Source of the DNA: SABI01 sp964453215
GTDB taxonomy: Bacteria > Spirochaetota > Spirochaetia > Sphaerochaetales > Sphaerochaetaceae
Assembly: GCA_964453215.1 (NCBI GenBank)
Contig: CAYVRR010000020.1
Location: forward strand, 1-29,791
Length of the DNA: 29,791 nucleotides
Direction: 5' to 3'
Part shown: positions 1-8,246 of the stretch, one piece after another
How the letters are laid out: every line of letters starts with the position of its first letter
How positions within the stretch are numbered: the stretch's first letter is position 1
Made by a program: the position numbers and the translations under genes
Notes under the pieces: generated by a model
Seen by the model: only the letters and a program-made list of their open reading frames with translations
What the model was told of the DNA's origin: nothing
Database searches by the model: none

Positions 1-50
1 AAATTAATAGTAGCGACTTTTATTGAAATTTATGGTAGCGACTTTTATTG
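1..50. repeat. Two tandem copies of a 25-bp direct repeat at the window edge
   Basis: Bases 1-25 and 26-50 are the same 25-bp unit with three mismatches near the 5' end. The identical core, GTAGCGACTTTTATTGAA, lies at 10-27 and 35-52. The copies abut with no spacer, so this is a tandem repeat and not a CRISPR. Because the first copy begins at base 1, the array may continue upstream outside the window. It ends about 46 bp before the glpK start and may overlap the glpK promoter region; no clear -35/-10 pair could be chosen there. Confidence 0.8.
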
Positions 51-98
51 AATAACGATATACTAACGGCATTAAGGGATAATATAGAGGTATATAAG

Positions 99-1607
99 AT
101 GAAATATGTAATGGCACTAGACCAGGGGACTACAAGCACAAGAGCCCTGTTGTTTAACCATAAGGGGGAAGTGTGCTCATCTAGCCAACTTGAACATCGT
201 CAATATTTTGTAAAACCAGGTTGGGTAGAACATGATCCTACTGAAATTTGGAAAAATTCTAAAAAAGTAATTCTTGATGCAATTTCTAAAGTTGGAGCAA
301 AGGGGGGCGATATTGTCTCTTTGGGAATTACAAATCAAAGAGAGACCATCCTCGCATGGGAACCTGCAACAGGAAAGATTCGCCATCGTGCAATTGTGTG
401 GCAAGATTTACGTGGGGATGAGATAATTAATGAGATAAAAAGCCGTGTAAGTAGTGAAGAGTTTTCTCACCATAGCGGTCTCCTATTTAGTCCCTATTTC
501 TCTGCAAGTAAAATTTCTTGGATGCTTGAAAATAGTCCTACCCTACGAAAAGATGCAGAGGAAGGAAAAGTCGTATTTGGTACAATGGATACATTTTTAG
601 TCTGGTCATTGCTTGGTAAACAAAAGAATGTAGTTATTACAGATGTTACAAATGCAAGTCGCTATGCCCTTATGGATATACGTACACTCACTTGGGATGA
701 TTGGTTGTTAGATCTTTTCAACATTCCAAAACAATCCCTTCCCACTATTGTTCCTTCTGTGAAAGAAGTGTATGGAACTACAGATAAGGAGGGCTTTTTA
801 TCATGTGAAATTCCTGTCGCGGGAATATTAGGTGATCAACAGGCAGCTCTTTTTGGGCAAGCATGTTTTACAGCAGGTAAAGCAAAAAATACTTATGGAA
901 CAGGATGCTTTTTATTAGTGAACACAGGAGAGGATTTGATTTTTTCAAAGAGTGGCCTCTTAACTACAGTAGCATTCCAAGAAAAGGGGAAAAAACCCCA
1001 TTATGCCCTAGAAGGGTCAATAGCTGTAGCTGGTTCATTAGTGCAATGGCTAAGAGATAACTTAGAGCTTGTAAAAAGTGCTCCTGAAGTAGATGTGTTA
1101 GCTGAATCAGTTCCTGACTCAGGTGGCGTGTATATAGTCCCCGCTTTTAGTGGACTCTACGCCCCATATTGGAGAAGTGACGCGAGGGGTGTAATTGCAG
1201 GTCTTACTGGTTTTGCAACAAAGGCCCATATTTGTAGAGCAGCTCTTGAAGCGACTGCATTTCAAGCAAAAGATATTTTTGATGCAATTGAACAAGAGGC
1301 ACATATTACAATAACAGAATTACGTGTTGATGGAGGTCTCACGAATAGTAGACCTTTAATGGAATTTCAAGCAGACTTACTACAAGTGCCTGTTGTAAGG
1401 CCTCAAGTAATTGAAACAACAGCCCTTGGTGCAGCTTATGCAGCAGGGTTAACAACTGGTTTTTGGAAAGATATCGATGAAATTTCTACGCAGTGGAAAG
1501 AGAAATCTCGATGGGTTCCTACGATGAGTGAGCAAGAGGTGAATAAAAAGTGTCTTTATTGGAGTAAAGCAGTTGACCGAACTCTCGATTGGGCAGAAGA
1601 TGAGTAA
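99..1607 (+). CDS. glpK: Glycerol kinase
   Basis: Phosphorylates glycerol with ATP to sn-glycerol 3-phosphate in the cytoplasm, feeding glycolysis and phospholipid synthesis. The 502-residue product has the usual length and the FGGY-kinase layout: the N-terminal nucleotide/substrate motif MALDQGTTSTRALLF (from residue 5), GITNQRET, KISWML, TYGTGCF, and the C-terminal signature region with VDGGLTNS and TTALGAAYAAG. The start at 99 is preferred over an in-frame TTG at 48, because the kinase fold begins exactly there and AGAGG precedes it at 86-90; the upstream alternative would start inside the tandem repeat. cdaA follows after 22 bp with its own ribosome binding site. No glycerol facilitator or glycerol-3-phosphate dehydrogenase is visible beside it. 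Confidence 0.95.
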   Translation: MKYVMALDQGTTSTRALLFNHKGEVCSSSQLEHRQYFVKPGWVEHDPTEIWKNSKKVILDAISKVGAKGGDIVSLGITNQRETILAWEPATGKIRHRAIVWQDLRGDEIINEIKSRVSSEEFSHHSGLLFSPYFSASKISWMLENSPTLRKDAEEGKVVFGTMDTFLVWSLLGKQKNVVITDVTNASRYALMDIRTLTWDDWLLDLFNIPKQSLPTIVPSVKEVYGTTDKEGFLSCEIPVAGILGDQQAALFGQACFTAGKAKNTYGTGCFLLVNTGEDLIFSKSGLLTTVAFQEKGKKPHYALEGSIAVAGSLVQWLRDNLELVKSAPEVDVLAESVPDSGGVYIVPAFSGLYAPYWRSDARGVIAGLTGFATKAHICRAALEATAFQAKDIFDAIEQEAHITITELRVDGGLTNSRPLMEFQADLLQVPVVRPQVIETTALGAAYAAGLTTGFWKDIDEISTQWKEKSRWVPTMSEQEVNKKCLYWSKAVDRTLDWAEDE

Positions 1608-1629
1608 TCACTAAGGAGTATGTAGATAC

Positions 1630-2442
1630 ATGGTTCAACTTTTCTCTACGATATGGAAATGGATTGCTCCAATGATACAAATTGGAGTGTTGACCTACTT
1701 ATTGTACCGTTTCCATTCAGCAGTTCAACAAACAAAAGCTCAACAAATAGCACGCATATTGATGTGGTATGTTGCCTTTTATCTACTCTCTTTACTTTTA
1801 CAATTTGAGGTGTTTCTCTTTATTTTTCATTACATCACAATTCCTTTTGTCATATTTATCCTCATTGTGTATCAACCAGAGTTACGAAGGGCATTTACAC
1901 AAATTTTTAGTGGGCAAAATCGCTTCTTCAGAATGGGTGTGCAAACAACGAGCGAACAAATTGATATCATCTTAAACGCATGTAATGTCTTAATTAGTAA
2001 AAACAGAGGAGCCCTCATAGTCTTTACTCGGAATTTGGGGGTAAAAGGGATTGTAGATTCTGGAACAAGATTGAATGCTGACCTCTCTTCTGCTTTGATA
2101 TTGACAATTTTTGACCATGACACCCCTTTACATGATGGAGCTGTTGTAATTAGTGGTGGAAAAGTGCAAGCAGCTGGGGTTTATCTTCCATTAAGTGAAC
2201 AAACAAGTATTAAAAAATCATTTGGAACAAGGCACCGAGCAGCTCTTGGACTCGCTGAAGAGTCAGATGCTGTTGTCCTCGTTGTCTCTGAAGAGACGGG
2301 GAAAATGAGTCTTACCTATAATGCAAATATTTTTTATGATCTAAAACCAGCTGATATAAAGGTGAGATTGTTAGCATTGTTTAGCTACCAAGATATGGAT
2401 AAAAAAGAGAATATAGAGGGGGCAGGTGATGAAATCGAATAG
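1630..2442 (+). CDS. cdaA: Diadenylate cyclase CdaA (c-di-AMP synthase)
   Basis: Condenses two ATP into the second messenger cyclic di-AMP at the inner face of the membrane. The 270-residue product has three predicted membrane segments (about residues 12-28, 40-58 and 60-80) followed by a DisA_N/DAC domain. The two catalytic signatures are intact: DGA at 169-171 and RHR at 201-203, with SEETG at 220-224. This is the normal CdaA/DacA architecture. The start follows AAGGAG at 1613-1618. Its downstream neighbour is a YbbR-domain protein, the usual CdaA partner (CdaR), whose start overlaps this gene's end. The cdaA-ybbR-acpS-truA-priA order matches what I recall for Borrelia BB0008 to BB0014. Confidence 0.95.
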   Translation: MVQLFSTIWKWIAPMIQIGVLTYLLYRFHSAVQQTKAQQIARILMWYVAFYLLSLLLQFEVFLFIFHYITIPFVIFILIVYQPELRRAFTQIFSGQNRFFRMGVQTTSEQIDIILNACNVLISKNRGALIVFTRNLGVKGIVDSGTRLNADLSSALILTIFDHDTPLHDGAVVISGGKVQAAGVYLPLSEQTSIKKSFGTRHRAALGLAEESDAVVLVVSEETGKMSLTYNANIFYDLKPADIKVRLLALFSYQDMDKKENIEGAGDEIE

Positions 2443-2839
2443 CACTATTAACAACCTTCTGAGAAATTGGCCAGTAAAGATGTTCTCATTTTTAACAGCT
2501 GTTGCCCTCTACCTCGTAATATCTCTTTCATTCATGGGCTCCGTTGAAGTTGAAATTCCACTCACAATAGTGCACCCAGTTGGATATGAAGCACTTAGCA
2601 TTGTAGATGAAAAAATTGAATTAACTATTCGAGCACAACAAAAATATGTGGCACTCATTAATCCTCATGCAATCAAAGCACGAGCTGATTTCTCATTCGT
2701 ACACTCTGATGGAGTTGCTACAAGTAGAGTTCTCCTTGAATATGATGAATCCCTTTTTGATATAGATTTCTCACTAATTCCAAACCCGGAGTTTATACGA
2801 GTATTTTATCAGAAGATTGAAGATGGAACATCGCTGTGA
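2429..2839 (+). CDS. YbbR-domain membrane protein, short CdaR-like partner of CdaA
   Basis: The 136-residue product has one N-terminal membrane anchor (about residues 18-36, after a basic NWPVK) followed by about 100 extracytoplasmic residues resembling a single YbbR domain (VEIPLTIVHPVGYE, then alternating strands). Firmicute CdaR has several YbbR repeats and modulates CdaA; this one has room for only one. The ATG at 2429 is preferred over the adjacent in-frame GTG at 2426 because of spacing from the G-rich site at about 2415-2422. The start lies inside cdaA (14-bp overlap) and the end overlaps acpS by 4 bp, so translational coupling is likely. The family call rests mainly on position and the membrane-plus-strand pattern. 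Confidence 0.75.
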   Translation: MKSNSTINNLLRNWPVKMFSFLTAVALYLVISLSFMGSVEVEIPLTIVHPVGYEALSIVDEKIELTIRAQQKYVALINPHAIKARADFSFVHSDGVATSRVLLEYDESLFDIDFSLIPNPEFIRVFYQKIEDGTSL

Positions 2840-3213
2840 TATATGGTATTGGTGTTGACATGGTAGAACTTGAACGAATGAATGAGTCCCATATGAGTGA
2901 CTATGTAATTAATCGCCTTTTTCATCAAGTTGAAATAGAGAATATTCCCCATCATCCACAACGTAAAAAAGAGTATCTTGCTTCCCGGTTTGCAGCAAAA
3001 GAGGCCTTTGTGAAAGCTCTTCATGTTGGGTTTAGGGACATAGTTCCAAAAGATATTGGTGTAGTAAGTGATGAACTAGGAAAGCCAAGCTTTCTCTTTA
3101 GTGATAAAGTGAAGTCCCTTCTCCCTTCCACTATCAATTGCGTACACCTCTCATTAAGTCATGAAAAAGAGCATGCTATTGCTTTTGTTGTTATAGAGGT
3201 TCAAGATGAGTAG
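2836..3213 (+). CDS. acpS: Holo-[acyl-carrier-protein] synthase
   Basis: Transfers 4'-phosphopantetheine from CoA to apo-ACP, activating fatty acid synthesis. The 125-residue length is typical. Family motifs are visible: GIGVDMVELERM at the start, with the Mg-binding Asp at residue 8, and RFAAKEAFVKAL at 51-62 with the second metal ligand Glu56. The C-terminal LSLSHEKEHAIAFVVIE strand is also present. It uses a GTG start in a GTGA overlap with the stop of the ybbR-type gene, and overlaps truA by 8 bp. Some spirochaete AcpS proteins are this short, so there is no sign of truncation. Confidence 0.93.
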   Translation: MIYGIGVDMVELERMNESHMSDYVINRLFHQVEIENIPHHPQRKKEYLASRFAAKEAFVKALHVGFRDIVPKDIGVVSDELGKPSFLFSDKVKSLLPSTINCVHLSLSHEKEHAIAFVVIEVQDE

Positions 3214-4012
3214 CGCCCCTCCTCGACCAACACATTTTCCAATAAAAGAGGGAAATAGACGAATAAAACTTACGATAAGTTATGATGGAGCCCCTTTTGT
3301 TGGGTGGCAAAAACAGCATAATGGCCAATCTATTCAAGGATGTATTGAAGAGGCTATAAAGAAGATAGTGAAACACGAAGTGAAGGTGCAAGGTTCTGGG
3401 AGAACTGATGCTAAAGTGCATGCTCTTGGACAAGTAGCCCACTTTGATACCTCTAACCACTCAATTCCAGATTCATCATTTACCTTAGCAATAAATCATT
3501 TTCTCCATCATGAAATACGAATTGTAGAGAGTGTAGAGGTGAAAGATGACTTTCATGCTCGATATAGCTCTATATCGAGAGAATATCATTATGTGATTAA
3601 AGATATTGCCTCCTTTACCCCTTTTGATAAAGGAAGGGTTGCACGAGTTTCTCATATCCCACCACTTGAGCTTCTCAATCAATACGCCTCAATATTAGTA
3701 GGAACTCACGACTTTTCAACATTTAGAGCAAGTAAAGATCAAAGCATTTCGAGTATACGAGATGTGCATGAATCGTACTTCACCCTTCAAAAAGATCTTT
3801 TTTCGTCAAATTATCTTACCTATGTGATTCGAGCAAATGCCTTTATGATGCACCAAATACGATCAATGGTTGGAACAATGCTTACATTAGGGGAAAAAAG
3901 AGGTACACTAGATGAGATGAAGGAAATATTGGAGTCAAAAGATCGCTTAAGAGCCCTTGTAACATTCCCCCCAGATGGACTCTATTTATATAGGATAGAA
4001 TATGGTGGATGA
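3206..4012 (+). CDS. truA: tRNA pseudouridine synthase A (positions 38-40)
   Basis: Isomerises uridine to pseudouridine at positions 38, 39 and 40 in the tRNA anticodon arm. The 268-residue product carries SYDGAPFVGWQ at 25-35 and the catalytic motif GSGRTDAKVHALGQVAHF, with the nucleophilic Asp at residue 68. The later motif FMMHQIRSMVGTML is the usual TruA C-terminal signature. The first 18 residues are a basic and proline-rich extension of unclear role. The start is preceded by AGAGG at about 3195-3199, and the gene overlaps acpS (8 bp) and the glycosylase gene (11 bp). Confidence 0.95.
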   Translation: MSSAPPRPTHFPIKEGNRRIKLTISYDGAPFVGWQKQHNGQSIQGCIEEAIKKIVKHEVKVQGSGRTDAKVHALGQVAHFDTSNHSIPDSSFTLAINHFLHHEIRIVESVEVKDDFHARYSSISREYHYVIKDIASFTPFDKGRVARVSHIPPLELLNQYASILVGTHDFSTFRASKDQSISSIRDVHESYFTLQKDLFSSNYLTYVIRANAFMMHQIRSMVGTMLTLGEKRGTLDEMKEILESKDRLRALVTFPPDGLYLYRIEYGG

Positions 4013-4766
4013 TAAAACTAAAGAGATGAGAGATATATTAGAAGACAACCTCACTACAATGTGGCACCTGTATGATGAAATTGAACAGTATGTTACAGAT
4101 AGGGAGGGGAAAGATGATGTACCAGATTTTTCATCATACGTTGAATCTGTTATACAAGAGCCAAAAGATCAGTTTCTTGAAATGATAGATTCATCAAATA
4201 TTACCCAAATTGGAAAAGCAATTGGTGAATGCAAAAGATGCCCCCTTGGAGCACAAAGAGTGAATGCAGTTCCAGGAAGCGGTCCAATAAATGCTAAAGT
4301 GATGATCATAGGGGAGGGTCCTGGTAGAGAAGAGGATCAAAGTGGAGAACCTTTTGTTGGCCCTTCTGGTGCCTATTTAGATTCATGGCTCAAAGCAATT
4401 TCGCTACAAAGGGATCTGGATGTGTTTATCACCAACGTTGTAAAATGTAGACCCCCTGAAAACAGAAATCCCACACCTCTAGAGATAGATACATGTGGTC
4501 CATTTCTAGAAAAACAAATTGCCCTTGTTAAACCAGAAGTGATCCTTTGTTTAGGCCTCACTGCCTCTCACTATGTATTGCAAAAAGAGGGAACTCTCTC
4601 CTCTTTAAGAAATAGAGTTCACCATTACAACCATATCCCCCTCTTTGTCACATACCACCCATCAGCAGTATTACGAAATAAAAGCTTAAGAGGGGAGGTG
4701 TGGAAAGATTTGCAAATGCTTGCCAATTTTCTTCAATTGCCAATCCAACAAAAAAGGAGTAGGTGA
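4002..4766 (+). CDS. Uracil-DNA glycosylase, family 4 (Fe-S type)
   Basis: Excises uracil arising from cytosine deamination. The 254-residue product has the Fe-S-ligated family-4 layout: cluster cysteines at 77, 80, 149 and 165, the water-activating motif GEGPGREED (from 104), FVGPSGAYLD, TNVVKCRPP and the C-terminal YHPSAVLR with His219. An acidic N-terminal extension of about 65 residues precedes the first cysteine; such tails occur in many family-4 enzymes. The gene starts 11 bp inside truA and touches priA through a TGATG junction. No family-1 Ung is in the window. Confidence 0.9.
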   Translation: MVDDKTKEMRDILEDNLTTMWHLYDEIEQYVTDREGKDDVPDFSSYVESVIQEPKDQFLEMIDSSNITQIGKAIGECKRCPLGAQRVNAVPGSGPINAKVMIIGEGPGREEDQSGEPFVGPSGAYLDSWLKAISLQRDLDVFITNVVKCRPPENRNPTPLEIDTCGPFLEKQIALVKPEVILCLGLTASHYVLQKEGTLSSLRNRVHHYNHIPLFVTYHPSAVLRNKSLRGEVWKDLQMLANFLQLPIQQKRSR

Positions 4767-6733
4767 TGTATGCCCATGTGGTTGTAGCTAAACCACTTTA
4801 TCAACGATTTACCTATGCCTTTGACCCTTGTGTTAATATGATAGAAGTTGGAATGAGAGTCACTGTTCCTTTTGGGTCAAAAAAGATTACAGCCTTCGTT
4901 TGTGAAGTGAAAGAGACTATAGAAGAAGTCTCCTACACGATTAAAGATGTTATTAAAGTTATAGATAAGGAACCAATTTTCAATCAAAACCACATAAAAC
5001 TTGCTTATTGGATGAGTCAATTCTATTTTTGCAGTGAGGGAGAAGCTCTGAGTGCAATGATTCCTTCAAATAAGAGGGAGAAGATAGAAGAAGAGGCGAT
5101 TGCAATTGAGATTGTCAATGTATTTGAAGATGAACTTATACTTAGCGACGAGCAACAAGATGCAATTAGTAGAATTATCTCATCGAATAAGGCTCTTCAT
5201 TATCTCTATGGAGTTACTGGAAGTGGGAAAACAGAAGTGTTTCTTCATGTTGCATCTCACATCATAGCCAAGGGTAAACAAGTCATCTACCTCGTTCCAG
5301 AGATAACTCTTACCTACCAACTCACCCACCTACTTAATAAAAGGTTTAATGAAAGAGTTGCAATTTTACACTCAAAAATGAGTGGCTCTGAGCGCCTTAA
5401 GCATTGGAAAAAGATACAACGGGGTGAAATAGATATTGCTATTGGAGCAAGGTCTGCAATCTTTGCCCCTTTTACTAATTTAGGCCTTATTATTATTGAT
5501 GAAGAGCATGAACAAACCTATAAAGCGGGAAATACTCCTCGCTACCACGCTCGTCAAGTTGCACAAAAGATTGCCTCTATGCATAAAGCTAAGATCGTGA
5601 TGGGCAGTGCAACACCCTCTTTAGAAGCATTTATGATGATGGAAGAGGGAAAGGTTATGAAGCACACCCTCTTACAAAGAGTGAGTGGAGGTTCTTTCCC
5701 AAAAGTGCAGGTTATCGACATGCTCCAAGAAAAAGAGATGATTTCTCGCCACCTATACATGAGTATGAAAGAGACTCTTAAAAAGAAGAGGCAAGTAATA
5801 CTCTTTCTCAATAGGAGAGGATTTTCCTATTTCTTCCACTGCAATTCATGTGGGTATGAAATGAGCTGCCCCCATTGCTCAGTTTCCCTCACTTTTCATA
5901 AAAGTGAACACACAATGGTATGTCACTATTGTAATTATAAAACTAAGCCAATCCATGTTTGCCCCACGTGCAACTCTGTTGATGTAGGGTATGCAGGATT
6001 TGGAACACAAATGGTTGAACAAGAAATTGAAAAAAAATTCCCCCATGCAACCCTTTCTCGCATTGATGCCGATGTGAGTAAAAAGAGGGGGGAAGTACAA
6101 GATATATTAGAGCGCTTTGAAAAAGGGGAAATAGATATCCTTCTAGGAACTCAAATGGTTGCTAAAGGGCTAAACTTTCCTAAAGTTGATTTAGTTGGGA
6201 TTGTACTTGCCGATTCTACACTGAATCTTCCCGATTTTCGCTCTCAAGAGAGAACCTTTTCCCTTATCCTTCAAGTAAGTGGACGCTCTGGGCGCTATAA
6301 CAATGATGGGAAAGTGATAGTACAAACCTATCATGCACAAAACTATGCAATCCAAATGGCATCAAATAATAATCCATTAGAATTTTATAAAGCAGAACTA
6401 GAAACACGAGAGATAACTCAGTTTCCACCTTATACTCGCCTTGTAAACATAGTGGTGAGGGGAAAGTCAAAAGCCATCTGCCAAAGTGAAATAGATAAAG
6501 TTGCTTCCCTTGCTACCCGTGCTATAGAGCACCTTTCAACGGGTGAAGTTGAAATAATGGGGGTAAGTGAGTGCCCTATAGAGAAAATTAACAACAATTA
6601 CCGTTTTCATATGATACTGCGTAGTAAAGAACTCACATGCTTGTTACAAGTAGTTACCTACATTCACCGTAATTATAAGGGTGTAAAAAACACATATCTA
6701 GAGATAGATGTTGATCCACTGCACCTTCTTTAA
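4766..6733 (+). CDS. priA: Primosomal protein N', replication-restart helicase
   Basis: Superfamily-2 3'-5' DNA helicase that recognises stalled forks and reloads the replisome. The 655-residue product has a 3'-flap-binding N-terminal domain, Walker A GVTGSGKT at 149-156, Walker B DEEH at 245-248 and SATPS at 281-285. Eight zinc-binding cysteines lie at 359, 362, 368, 371, 386, 389, 399 and 402. The motif VSGRSGRYNNDGKV is near the end. ATG at 4766 is preferred over the adjacent in-frame GTG at 4763 because AAAGGAG at 4753-4759 is then well spaced. Length and motifs indicate an intact gene. Confidence 0.95.
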   Translation: MYAHVVVAKPLYQRFTYAFDPCVNMIEVGMRVTVPFGSKKITAFVCEVKETIEEVSYTIKDVIKVIDKEPIFNQNHIKLAYWMSQFYFCSEGEALSAMIPSNKREKIEEEAIAIEIVNVFEDELILSDEQQDAISRIISSNKALHYLYGVTGSGKTEVFLHVASHIIAKGKQVIYLVPEITLTYQLTHLLNKRFNERVAILHSKMSGSERLKHWKKIQRGEIDIAIGARSAIFAPFTNLGLIIIDEEHEQTYKAGNTPRYHARQVAQKIASMHKAKIVMGSATPSLEAFMMMEEGKVMKHTLLQRVSGGSFPKVQVIDMLQEKEMISRHLYMSMKETLKKKRQVILFLNRRGFSYFFHCNSCGYEMSCPHCSVSLTFHKSEHTMVCHYCNYKTKPIHVCPTCNSVDVGYAGFGTQMVEQEIEKKFPHATLSRIDADVSKKRGEVQDILERFEKGEIDILLGTQMVAKGLNFPKVDLVGIVLADSTLNLPDFRSQERTFSLILQVSGRSGRYNNDGKVIVQTYHAQNYAIQMASNNNPLEFYKAELETREITQFPPYTRLVNIVVRGKSKAICQSEIDKVASLATRAIEHLSTGEVEIMGVSECPIEKINNNYRFHMILRSKELTCLLQVVTYIHRNYKGVKNTYLEIDVDPLHLL

Positions 6734-6734
6734 G

Positions 6735-6763
6735 TTGACCCTTGAAATGAATAAGGCTATTAT
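6735..6763 (+). promoter_or_regulatory. Predicted sigma-70-type promoter for def-fmt
   Basis: TTGACC at 6735-6740 and TATTAT at 6758-6763 are separated by 17 bp. The pair begins directly after the priA stop. The expected transcription start (about 6-8 bp after the -10 box) falls on or next to the def ATG at 6770, so the transcript may have little or no leader. This is a pattern match only. Confidence 0.55.
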
Positions 6764-6769
6764 ATTTAC

Positions 6770-7273
6770 ATGTTAGATATTTATACTTTAGGCGAAGATG
6801 TACTTCGTCAACAGGCTCAAAAAGTCACAGAATTTGATTCATCCCTAACGATGCTCATTGATGCAATGTTTGAAACTATGGAAGAGGCTAATGGTATAGG
6901 ACTTGCAGCTCCTCAAGTTGGAATTCTTAAACGTTTTTTTGTTGTTGATACAAGAAATAGTGGAGAAAAACTTGCATTCATTAATCCAGAAATAGTTGAG
7001 ATGAGTCATGAAATAGGCTCTTATGAAGAGGGTTGTTTAAGCATACCTGGTATGTATTTTAATATAGATAGACCATTGGAGGTCACCATTCAGGCTCAGG
7101 ATGTGAAAGGAAAGTCATTCACTCTCAAAGCCACTGGATTACTTGCTCGAGTAATTCAACATGAATATGATCACCTTCAAGGAACACTCTTTATAGATAG
7201 AATGGAAGAAGAAGATAGGGAGAAATTAGTAAAATCCTATCATCGTAAGCAAAAGCATAGAACTCGGAAATAG
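6770..7273 (+). CDS. def: Peptide deformylase
   Basis: Removes the formyl group from the N-terminal methionine of new proteins. All three catalytic motifs are present in the 167-residue product: GIGLAAPQVG (42-51), EEGCLSIPG (86-94, metal ligand Cys89) and QHEYDHLQG (130-138, ligands His131 and His135, catalytic Glu132). It sits 10 bp before fmt, the enzyme that adds the same formyl group to initiator tRNA, a very common pairing. No Shine-Dalgarno sequence is well placed: the only candidate, AAGG at 6753-6756, is 13 bp from the ATG and would lie upstream of the predicted transcription start. Confidence 0.95.
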   Translation: MLDIYTLGEDVLRQQAQKVTEFDSSLTMLIDAMFETMEEANGIGLAAPQVGILKRFFVVDTRNSGEKLAFINPEIVEMSHEIGSYEEGCLSIPGMYFNIDRPLEVTIQAQDVKGKSFTLKATGLLARVIQHEYDHLQGTLFIDRMEEEDREKLVKSYHRKQKHRTRK

Positions 7274-7283
7274 GGGGATTATT

Positions 7284-8246
7284 ATGAACGATTCCCCCTT
7301 TCGCATTGTTTTTGCAGGTAACCCCGATATTGCAGTACCCACCCTTATAGAACTTCATACACATTTTCATGTTGTGGCAGTTCTGACCCATCGAGACAAA
7401 CCTGGCAAAAGGGGAAAGAAGTTAATTCCTGTTCCTGTAAAAAAAGCTGCCCTTGAGTTAGGTATTGATGTAGTAGAGGCTGATAAACTTAATAAAGATG
7501 CCCGATTAGAAGTAGCTAGGTATCATCCAAATGTATTAATCTCATTTGCAACTAGTCACTACTTTGGGCCAAAATTTCTCTCCCTTTTCTCAATTGATGC
7601 CCTAAATATTCACCCCTCCCTTCTCCCTCTTCACAGAGGAAGTGCACCTCTTCAATATGCTATTTTGAATCAAGATACAAAAACGGGAATTTCCATACAA
7701 CGAATAGTGAAAGAGATAGATAGTGGAAATGTTCTTAATTCTCTCAGATTTGATTTAGAGGGAACTGAAAACAGTGAAACTCTTAGTCGTAAAGTTGCTC
7801 ACCTAGCTCCCTCACTTTTAGTTGAAACACTCTCATCGTATGAAATGTATAGAGCAAAGGAGAGTGTTCAGAAAGAGAGTGAGGCGACGTTTACCAAGAT
7901 GTTAGTAAAAGAAGATGCGCTTATTGATTTCTCTCAAAGTGCCCACTCTGTTCATGCTAAAATAAGGGCCTACTACCCGTGGCCAAAAGCCTATACATAC
8001 CTAGATGGTGTAAAACTGATGCTTTGCGATGTTGCTCATTCTGTTTTTGAGATACCCTTTGAACCTCATCATGGTGTTGATTGTGGAGTCGTTGTTGACT
8101 TTGACAAAAAAAAGGGACTCAAGATAGCCTGTCGTGATGGGTTTATCTATGCCTCTCGATTACAACTTGATAAAAAAAATGAGATGGATGCATCCTCTTT
8201 TGTGAATGGCAACCCCCATATTATTGGCTCAAAGTTGACACTATGA
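7284..8246 (+). CDS. fmt: Methionyl-tRNA formyltransferase
   Basis: Formylates the amino group of Met-tRNA(fMet) using 10-formyltetrahydrofolate, for translation initiation. The 320-residue product has the formyltransferase N-domain: FAGNPDIAVPTL at 10-21, the catalytic/folate motif NIHPSLLPLHRGSAP at 108-122 (Asn108, His110) and IDSGNVL at 145-151 with the catalytic Asp146. KPGKRGKK at 39-46 fits the substrate loop. A C-terminal OB-like domain follows. The start has AGGGGGA at 7272-7278, overlapping the def stop. Its last four bases, ATGA, are shared with the start of the patatin gene. Confidence 0.93.
   Translation: MNDSPFRIVFAGNPDIAVPTLIELHTHFHVVAVLTHRDKPGKRGKKLIPVPVKKAALELGIDVVEADKLNKDARLEVARYHPNVLISFATSHYFGPKFLSLFSIDALNIHPSLLPLHRGSAPLQYAILNQDTKTGISIQRIVKEIDSGNVLNSLRFDLEGTENSETLSRKVAHLAPSLLVETLSSYEMYRAKESVQKESEATFTKMLVKEDALIDFSQSAHSVHAKIRAYYPWPKAYTYLDGVKLMLCDVAHSVFEIPFEPHHGVDCGVVVDFDKKKGLKIACRDGFIYASRLQLDKKNEMDASSFVNGNPHIIGSKLTL

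Noticed and set aside
1..52. CRISPR array start
   Set aside because: The two copies abut directly with no unique spacer, and no cas gene is present.
48..98. Upstream TTG start adding 17 residues to glycerol kinase
   Set aside because: It begins inside the tandem repeat, has no ribosome binding site, and the family N-terminus matches the ATG at 99.
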